Assembly (NCBI RefSeq): GCF_964656455.1 | Contig: NC_135722.1 | Coordinates: forward strand, 86,051,313-86,115,312 | DNA from: Halichoerus grypus | Taxonomy: Eukaryota; Chordata; Mammalia; Carnivora; Phocidae | Reading direction: 5' to 3' | DNA: 64,000 nt | Part shown: positions 57,025-64,000 of the stretch, one piece after another | How the letters are laid out: every line of letters begins with the position of its first letter | How positions within the stretch are numbered: position 1 is the first letter of the stretch | Position numbers and translations under genes: made by a program | The notes under the pieces: model-generated | Database searches by the model: none | What the model was told of the DNA's origin: nothing | The model's input: the letters and a program-made list of their open reading frames with translations, nothing else

Positions 57025-60000
57025 TTACGTTCCACAAATAAGTGAAACCATATGATAATTGACTTTCTCTGCTTGACTTATTTCACTTAGCATAATCTCC
57101 TCCAGTCCCATCCATGTTGATGTAAAAGTTGGGTATTCATCTTTTCTGATGGCTGAGTAATATTCCATTGTATATATGGACCACATCTTCTTTATCCATT
57201 CATCTGTTGAAGGGCATCTCGGCTCTTTCCACAGTTTGGCTATTGCGGACATTGCTGCTATGAACATTGGGGTGCATATGGCCCTTCTTTTCACTACATC
57301 TGTGTCTTTGGGGTAAATACCCAGGAGTGCAATTGCTGGGTCATAGGGTAACTCTATTTTTAAATTTTTGAGGAACCTCCACACTGTTTTCCAAAGTGGC
57401 TGTACCAACTTGCATTCCCACCGAGGGTTCCCCTTTCTCCACAACCTCTCCAACATTTGTTGTTTCTTTCCTTGTCCATTTTTGCCATTCTAACTGGTGT
57501 AAGGTGGTATCTCAGTGTGGTTTTGATTTGGATTTCCCTGATGGCTAATGATGATCAACATTTTTTCATGTGTCTGTTAGCCATTTGTATGTCTTCTTCA
57601 GAGAAGTGTCTGTTCATCTCTTCTGCCCACTTTTTGACTTGATTATTTGTTTTTTGGGTGTTGAGTTTGAGAAGTTCTTTATAGATTTTGGATACCAGCC
57701 CTTTATCTGTAGTGTCATTTGCAAATATCTTCTCCCATTCTGTGGGTTGCCTCTTTGTTTTGTTGACTGTTTCCTTTGCTGTGCAGAAGCTTTTTATCTT
57801 GATGAAGTCCCAAAAGTTCATTTTTGCTTTTGTTCCACTAGCTTTTAGAGATGTATCTTGAAAGAAGTTGCTGTGGCCGATGTCAAAGAGGTTACTGCCT
57901 ATGTTCTCCTCTAGGATTTTGATGGATTCCTGTCTCACATTGAGGTCTTTCATCCACTTTGAGTTTATCTTTGTGAATGGTGTTAGAGAATGGTCGAGTT
58001 TCATTCTTCTGCATGTGGCTGTCCAATTTTCCCAGCACCATTTATTGAAGAGACTGTCTTTTTTCCATTGCATGTTTTTTCCTGCTTTGTCAAAGATTAT
58101 TTGACCATAGAGTTGAGGGTCCATATCTGGGTTCTCTATTCTGTTCCATTGGTCTGTATGTCTGTTTTTGTGCCAGTACCATGCTGTCTTGGTGGTCACT
58201 GATTTGTAATATAGCTTGAAATTGGGCAACGTGATGCCCCCAGCTTTGTTTTTCTTTTTCAACATCTCCTTGGCGATTTGGGGTCTTTTCTGATTCCATA
58301 CAAATTTTAGGATTGTTTGTTCCAGCACTTTGAAAAATGTCATTGAATTTTGATCGGGATGGCATTGAAGGTATAGATTGCTCTGGGTAGCATAGACATT
58401 TTAACAATGTTTATTTTTCCGATCCATGAGCATGGAATATTTTTCCATCTTTTTGTGTCTTCTTCAATTTCTTTCATGAGTGTTTTGTAGTTCCTAGAAT
58501 ATAGATCCTTTACTTCTTTGGTTAGGTTTATTCTGAGGTATCTTATGGTTTTTGGTGCTATTGTAAATGGAATCGTTTCTTTAATTTCTCTTTCTACAGT
58601 TGCGTTGTTAGTGTATAAGAAAGCAACTGATTTCTGTGCATTGATTTTGTATCCTGCCACACTACTGAATTGCTGGATGAGTTCTAGTAATTTGGGGGTG
58701 GAGTCTTTTGGGTTTTCCACATAAAGTATCATGTGGTCTGCGAAAAGAGAGAGTTTGCCTTCTTCTTTGCCAATTTGAATACCTTTTATTTCTTTTTGTT
58801 GTCTGATTGCTGTTGCTAGGACTTCTAGTACTATGTTGAACAACAGTGGTGAGAGTGGGCACCCTTGACGTGTTCCTGATCTTAAGGGAAAGGCTCTCAG
58901 CTTTTCCCCATTGAGGATGATATTTGCTGTGGGTTTTTCATAGATGGATTTTATGAGCTTGAGGAATGTTCCCTCTATCCCTATACTCTGGAGAGTTTTA
59001 ATCAGGAAAGGATGTTGTATTTTGTCAAATGCTTTTTCTGCATCAATTGAAAGGACCATATGGTTCTTCTCCCTCCTCTTATTAATGTGTTCTATCACAT
59101 TGATTGATTTGCGAATGTTGAACCACCCTTGCATCCCGGGGATAAATCCCACTTGGTCGTGGTGGATGATCCTTTTAATGTATTGTTGGATCCTATTAGC
59201 TAGGATTTTTGTTGAGGATTTTGGAATCCATATTCATCAGGGATATTGGTCTGAAATTCTCCTTTTTGATGGGGTCTTTGCCTGGTTTGGGGATTAAGGT
59301 AATGCTGGCCTCATAGAATGAGTTTGGAAGTTTTCCTTCTGTTTCTATTTCTTGAAACAGCTTCAGTAGAATAGGTATTATTTCTTCTTTGAATGTTTGG
59401 TAGAATTCCCCAGGGAATCCATCAGGCCCTGGACTCTTGTTTTTTGGGAGGTTTTTGATCACTGCTTCAATCTCGTTACTGGTTATTGGCCTAGTCAGAT
59501 TGTCAATTTCTTCCTGTTTCAGTCTTGGCAGCTTATAGGTTTCCAGGAAGGCCTCCATTTCATCCAGATTGCTCAGTTTATTGGCATATAGTTGTTGATA
59601 ATAATTTCTAATAATTGTTTCTATTTCCTTGGTGTTAGTCGTGATCTCTCCCCTTTCATTCATAATTTTATTAATTTGGGTCCTTTCTCTCTTCTTTTGG
59701 ATAAGTCTCGCCAGTGGTTTATCAATCTTATTAATTCTTTCAAAGAACCAACTTCTAGTTTCATTGATCTGATCTACTGTGTTTCTGGTTTCTAATTCAT
59801 TGATTTCTGCTCTAATTTTAATTATTTCTCTTCTAATGCGTGGCTTAGGTGTCGTTTGTTGCTTTTTCTCTAGTTCTTTAAGGTGTAGAGTTAGTTGGTG
59901 AATTCGGGATTTTTCTATTTTTTTGAGTGAGGTTTGGATGGCTATGTATTTCCCCCTTAGGACCGCCTTTGCAGTATCCCATAGGTTTTGGACCGATGTG

Positions 60001-60840
60001 TTTTCGTTCTCATTGATTTCCATGAATTGTTTAAGTTCTTCTTTGATTTCTTGGTTGACCCAAACATTCTTGAGCAGAGTGGTCTTTAGCTTCCAAGTGT
60101 TTGAATTTCTGCCAATTTTTTTCTTGTGATTGAGTTCCAGTTTTAGAGCATTGTGGTCTGAGAATATGCAGGGAATAATCTCAATCTTTTGGTATCGGTT
60201 GAGACCTGATTTGTGACCCAGTATATGGTCTATTCTGGAGAAAGTTCCATGTGCGCTCAAGAAGAATGAGTATTCTGTTGTTTTAGGGTGGAATGTTCTG
60301 TAAATATCTATGAGGTCCATCTGGTCCAATGTATCATTCAAAGCTCTTGTTTCCTTGTTGATTTTCTGCTTAGATGATCTGTCCATTGCTGAGACTGGAG
60401 TATTGAGGTCTCCTACAATTAACGTATTGTTATCAATATGACTCTTTATTTTGGTTAACAGTTGGCTTATGCATATGGCTGCTCCCATGTTGGGGGCATA
60501 GATATTTACAATTGTTAGATCTTCTTGTTGGATAGACCCTTTAAGAATGATATAGTGTCCTTCTGTGTCTCTTATTACAGACTTTAGTTTAAAATCTAAT
60601 TTGTCTGATATAAGAATTGCTACCCCAGCTTTCTTTTGAGGTCCACTGGCATGGAAGATAGATCTCCATCCCTTCACTTTCAGTCTGGATGTATCTTTAG
60701 GTTCAAAATGAGTCTCTTGTAGACAGCATATGGATGGGTCGTCTTTTTATCCAATCTGCAACCTTGTGCCGTTTTATGGGAGCGTTTAGGCCATTCACGT
60801 TGAGAGTGATTATTGAAAGATATGAATCAATTGTCATCAT
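57025..60840 (-). pseudogene. LINE-1 ORF2 (endonuclease / reverse transcriptase), broken
   Basis: Start ATG at 60840 or 60837. Endonuclease motifs remain: [21 protein letters not shown] and SDHNAL. The reverse-transcriptase part keeps [12 protein letters not shown] (motif A) and [20 protein letters not shown] (motif B), but motif C reads FADH instead of the usual FADD at about 58723-58734, losing a metal-binding aspartate. Breaks, from the N terminus: a one-base loss near 60745 (stop soon after); a one-base gain in a five-base run at 59206-59210; a one-base loss near 58346; a TGA near 57553; and a deletion of about ten bases near 57427. The last piece (57456-57025) runs to the natural stop. 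The product would normally nick DNA and copy the element's RNA; this copy cannot. Confidence 0.95.
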
Positions 60841-60955
60841 GTTGCCTGTGAAGATGTTGTTTTTATAGATTGTCCCTGTAAATTTATGTTGTAGATCCCT
60901 CTTGGGGTCTTTCTCCTTTTATAGAACCCCCCTTAATATTTCTTGCAGGGCCGGC

Positions 60956-61822
60956 TTAGTGGTCACATATTCTTTCAACTTCTGCCGGTCGTGGAAGCTC
61001 TGCGTGGAAGCTCTGCATCTCTCCATCCATTCTAAAGGAAAGCCTTGCCGGATAAAGTATTCTTGGCTGCATGTTCTTCTCATTTAGTACTCTGAATATA
61101 TCTTGCCAGGCCTTTCTGGCTTGCCAGGTCTCTGTGGATAGGTCTGACGTTATTCTGATGTCCCTCCCTCTGTAAGTAAGGAATCTCTTCCCCCTAACTG
61201 CCCTTAAGATGGTTTCCTTGGTTCTAAGATTTGCAAGTTTTACTATTAAATGCCGGGGTGTTGGCCTGTTTTCCTTGATCTTAGGAGGGGTCCTCTCTGC
61301 CTCTAGGACTCGAATGTTTGTTTCATTCCCCAGATTAGGGATGTTCTCAGCTACGATTTGCTCAAATACATCTTCTAGCCCTCTCTCTCTCTCCACTCGC
61401 TCCGGGATTCCAATGATTCTGACATTGGAACGCCTCATGGTGTCACTTATTTCTCTGATTCTATTTTCATGGATTCTGAGTTGTTTTTCCCTGGCCTCCT
61501 CTTTTCCCTTTTTATCTATTATACTGTCTTCCAGATCGCTTATTCTCTCTTCTGTCTCACTTACCCTAGCTGTTAGATTATCTAGATTGGATTGGATCTC
61601 ATTGATAGCATTTTTAAGTTCTGCCAATTCACCTTTTATTTCTGCCCTTAGAGACTCTATGTTGCCATTAATTGATTTCTCCATTCTAGCCATTGTCTTT
61701 ACAATTGCTAGCCTGAATTCCATCTCCGACATCTTGGTTATATCTGCATCCATTTGTAAATCTGCAACATAAGTCATAATCTCTGAGTCTTTTCTGTTTT
61801 GGGGGCTCCTCCTCCTAGTCAT
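60956..61822 (-). pseudogene. LINE-1 ORF1 (RNA-binding chaperone), frameshifted at the C terminus
   Basis: 288 codons from ATG 61822. It contains a long coiled coil (for example LKNAINEIQSNLDNLTARVS and ISDLEDSIIDKK), an RRM-type segment (RIIGIPERVERERGLEDVFE) and the C-terminal domain (RPTPRHLIVKLANLRTKETI; ARKAWQDIFRVL). The family usually ends at about 330-340 residues. Here a perfect 13-bp tandem duplication (gtggaagctctgc twice, about 60990-61015) shifts the frame near codon 270, and translation stops at 60956, losing the normal last stretch. The trimeric protein normally coats L1 RNA. Confidence 0.95.
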
Positions 61823-62343
61823 TCTGTTGATGGGTGTTTGAGGGAATGTACACAGTCCAAATTATTGACCAGAACCCAAGCAAGATGCACCTGTTTTCTT
61901 GGGACCTTAGGGTTGCTGGCCTCTTGTTTTCCCAGCCTGTCTTCTGCGGGAGGGGCCTGCCGCACTGTTACTCAGGCAAGCCTGTTTGGGCGGAGTTGCC
62001 CTGCGCCCCTGTGGCGGGGGATGGGCTCAGTGGGAATCAGTCTTTGGGGCTTTTGTTCTCTGGTGCCTTTCCCTGGTGGCTTTCCGCGTCCCTTCTGCGA
62101 GTCAGAGCAGAAGAGACCGTTTCCAACCCTCTGCCTCAGAGCAGAGAGACCTCAGTCTGTTCTTCAGTGAGCTCTCCAGGCCACACTGTCTCCGTTTCTG
62201 TCCGTGCTGCTATAAACTGCAGCGGCCTGGGTTGTGCGCCCCTCCGCAGCGCTCCCAGTCCTGCCTCCAGGTCAGGGCACGTCTCTGCCCTTTGTGCTTC
62301 CAAAACCGCCAGCCGCTCCCAGTTCGCGTGCGCCGGACTCCGC

Positions 62344-62522
62344 CGCTTGGGGTTTCCACCCCCGGGGGTTGCAGTTCACTGGCGCGACCCCGGCGCACCG
62401 GGTTTCCCTCTCGGAGGCTGCAGTTCGCGTGCGCGCGACCATCGCTCCGGTTTCTGTCTGGGGGGCTGCAGTTCGCGTGCACGCGACCCCGCCGGTCTGG
62501 TTTTCCCCCCCGGGGGCTGCTC
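62344..62522. repeat. Tandem about 50-bp units in the LINE-1 5' UTR
   Basis: About three and a half units, each built around 'ggctgcagttcgcgtgc.cgcgacc' and a following 'ccgg.tt' segment: 62344-62397, 62398-62446, 62447-62496, and a partial from 62497. The second and third are the most alike. Confidence 0.85.
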
Positions 62523-62831
62523 TAAAGTCCTTTCCCAATGCTACCGGTCTGCGAGTCTGTGCCCCGTCTGCAGTGCGCGAGGCTGTCACTCACCGGCGGT
62601 GCAGGATCCCCACGTCCAGGCACCCTCCCGCCTCCATTTATCCTCCGATATCTGCCCACAGAATCGTGGCTCTCTGCTTCGTACCTCAAAACCAACTGCC
62701 TGCGATATTCTGTTTGTAGAGATCCAGATCTTCTTACATTTCAGGCTGGAAACCAGCGGGTGCTCAGAGTGGTCTGGTAGTTATCCAGCTCAATTCCGGG
62801 GACCAGTTGAAATAGGGTCCCCTACTCCTCT

Positions 62832-62839
62832 GCCATCTT
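62832..62839 (-). promoter_or_regulatory. YY1-like site at the LINE-1 5' end
   Basis: aagatggc on the minus strand, about 12-20 bases inside the element. In human L1 a YY1 site at this place sets the transcription start. Confidence 0.6.
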
Positions 62840-62850
62840 TCCCCCCTCCC

Positions 62851-62866
62851 TCTTGTGAAGTACTTT
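62851..62866. repeat. LINE-1 target-site duplication, right copy
   Basis: tcttgtgaagtacttt, identical to 56722-56737. Confidence 0.95.
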
Positions 62867-63290
62867 GAACCCAGATTCAAGTTGAACGTGAAACACAGCC
62901 GAGTGTGTAAAAGAAAAATTGCACAAATCTAAATAAGAAATAATATAAAATCATTCAATAAATCTCAAAGTGGAGCAATATGTGAACATTCAGCCCATCT
63001 GGAAGCCTGGGTGCAGAGTGGCTGAGGGACGTGGGGGTCTGGTGCTCTGACCCTGCTGTGAAGGAGAACCCGCCCCGCATGGTCTGTGTGTGCCCACCAC
63101 TCTCTTCTGCAGGGGAACGGAGGTGTCCCAGAGGAATAACAGCTTCCTGCTCTTTGTGTGTTTATCGTGTGGCTGACCGAAAATGGGTGCTAGCAGAAAT
63201 GCGTTTGCCCTAGGTTTCCCGGAGACATGAGGCTGACAGGGATTGATGGTTCATCAGATTGTGTGTGATATTTTACCATAAAGAGAGGAA
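62867..63290. other. Intergenic DNA
   Basis: Nothing recognised. Confidence 0.5.
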
Positions 63291-63294
63291 GAGC

Positions 63295-63505
63295 TGGGGT
63301 CATGCAGACCTGGGCTTAATCTCAGCTTTGCCATTTGTTTACTCCTCCATGACTAGAGGCCGACCACCGAAGTTCACAGAGCCTCAGTTACCCACGAATG
63401 AGATGAGGGCAGTTGGACCATGCACATATGCTTTTTATAGGCATGTTAAGTGAGTGATGTAAGTAAAGTGTCCAGCTCATAGCGGGCACTCATGTAATTC
63501 CTTTC
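63295..63505 (+). repeat. MIRb-like SINE relic
   Basis: 'cagacctgggcttaatctcagctttgccatttgtttac', 'cagagcctcagttacccacgaatgagatgagg' and 'agtaaagtgtccagctcatagcgggcactcatgtaa' are in sense MIR order. Confidence 0.7.
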
Positions 63506-63589
63506 CTCTTCCGGAGGGAGAAGTGGAATTCACAAAGACGCTGAATCATATGCTGGTCTCTACACCCACTCAGGCCACCGTCCCCTTAC

Positions 63590-64000
63590 CTAGCTAGCCT
63601 CCCAGCCTCTTCTGGTCTTGGGTCAGTCAGTCACTCAGCAGCCAGAGTGCTTTTACTGAATCTTAACTCTCATTTCAAAAACCCTATGTGAAACTCTTCA
63701 ATGGCTTCCTGTTCCCCAATCCTCAACAGGGCTTTAGGATGCCTCTCATGAATTGGTCCCACTTACCGCTCCACCCTCACTGTTCACTATCATGAACACC
63801 CTCCCTCACCTCCCCCAGGTCACACACACACAGCAAGCCCTTCCTGCCCTGCAGTGCACACATTTCCCCAAAGGGCTCAGCTTTTGCACAATTTATCCCC
63901 ATTGCCTAGATGCTTCCCCACATCTCTCTTCCACAGGCCTTTCTTTTATTTGGGTAACTTCTACCCAAACTCTGGGGCTTGGCTTAGATGTTGCTTTCAG
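63590..64000 (+). repeat. L2 LINE segment, running off the window
   Basis: 'tcagtcagtcactcagcagccagagtgcttttactgaatcttaa', 'tcttcaatggcttcctgttcccc', 'cctttcttttatttgggtaacttctaccc' and 'ggcttagatgttgctttcag' give a sense L2 order. The 3' end lies outside. Confidence 0.7.

Larger units (their letters stand above)
56738..62850 (-). mobile_element. Full-length LINE-1 (about 6.1 kb), inactivated
   Basis: All LINE-1 parts are present in order on the minus strand: GC-rich 5' UTR (61823-62850), ORF1 (60956-61822), ORF2 (57025-60840), and a 3' UTR with a short A tail (56738-57024, T run at the left). A perfect 16-bp duplication brackets it. The first bases carry the aagatggc motif expected at an L1 5' end. 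It lies about 22 kb beyond the SNX19 stop. Several frameshifts, a nonsense change, a small deletion and an altered catalytic motif make it incapable of encoding intact proteins. Confidence 0.97.
61823..62850 (-). promoter_or_regulatory. LINE-1 5' UTR / internal promoter
   Basis: About 1 kb, GC- and CpG-rich, directly upstream of ORF1 and running to the duplication. In L1 this region is the internal RNA polymerase II promoter. It includes about 50-bp tandem units (62344-62522) and, at the start, an aagatggc motif. GC richness explains the long open frames on the + strand across it. Confidence 0.88.

Noticed and set aside
57025..60840. Host gene with reverse transcriptase
   Set aside because: The frames of 493, 270, 262 and 143 codons are pieces of one LINE-1 ORF2, in order, inside an element with target-site duplications.
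1..64000. CRISPR arrays, operons, phage, tRNA, rRNA or snRNA genes
   Set aside because: No regularly spaced repeats, Shine-Dalgarno-led gene runs or recognisable structural RNA genes. tRNA-like boxes occur only within Can-SINEs and MIRs.

Overview
The window is mammalian nuclear DNA. Six copies of the carnivore tRNA-Lys-derived Can-SINE (core of the type gcgcctgggtggctcag) place it in Carnivora. All six have the form I associate with arctoid caniforms (bears, pinnipeds, mustelids) rather than the canid SINEC_Cf form or a felid form. I cannot resolve the species. GT-AG introns, MIR and L2 relics, MER5A and MaLR elements and a 6.1-kb LINE-1 all fit a placental mammal.

Left half (1 to about 35.4 kb): the 3' part of one protein-coding gene on the + strand, SNX19 (sorting nexin 19). 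Nine coding exons (265-365, 482-601, 2495-2625, 3902-3998, 4494-4674, 7125-7254, 31414-31598, 32823-32910, 34014-34146) join in one frame. They give about 388 residues: the end of the PX domain, a variable linker and the whole C-terminal nexin domain, ending at a TAG. Counting back from the human-like length of 992 aa, the window begins near residue 605 and the exons are probably 3 to 11. The intron between exons 8 and 9 is 24.2 kb and carries most of the transposon relics of this half.

Right half (about 35.4 to 64 kb): gene-poor intergenic DNA downstream of SNX19. It holds MIR, L2 and hAT relics, a probable solo MST-type MaLR LTR (43207-43591), two CpG-dense patches with no recognised gene (about 47.8 and 48.7 kb), a long pyrimidine tract (49.1 kb) and a 23-bp poly-C run (39.9 kb). 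A complete-length LINE-1 on the - strand (56738-62850) has a perfect 16-bp target-site duplication. It keeps a GC-rich 5' UTR with about 50-bp tandem units, ORF1, ORF2 and 3' UTR, but both ORFs are broken and the reverse-transcriptase catalytic motif is altered.

I found no evidence for a new biological system. No CRISPR, operon, phage or prokaryotic feature is present, and most open reading frames here are chance ORFs or repeat-derived. The points most worth checking are a candidate cassette exon in SNX19 intron 8, antisense Can-SINEs offering splice acceptors in that intron, the orphan CpG patches, and the contrast between the pristine duplication and the damaged ORFs of the LINE-1.
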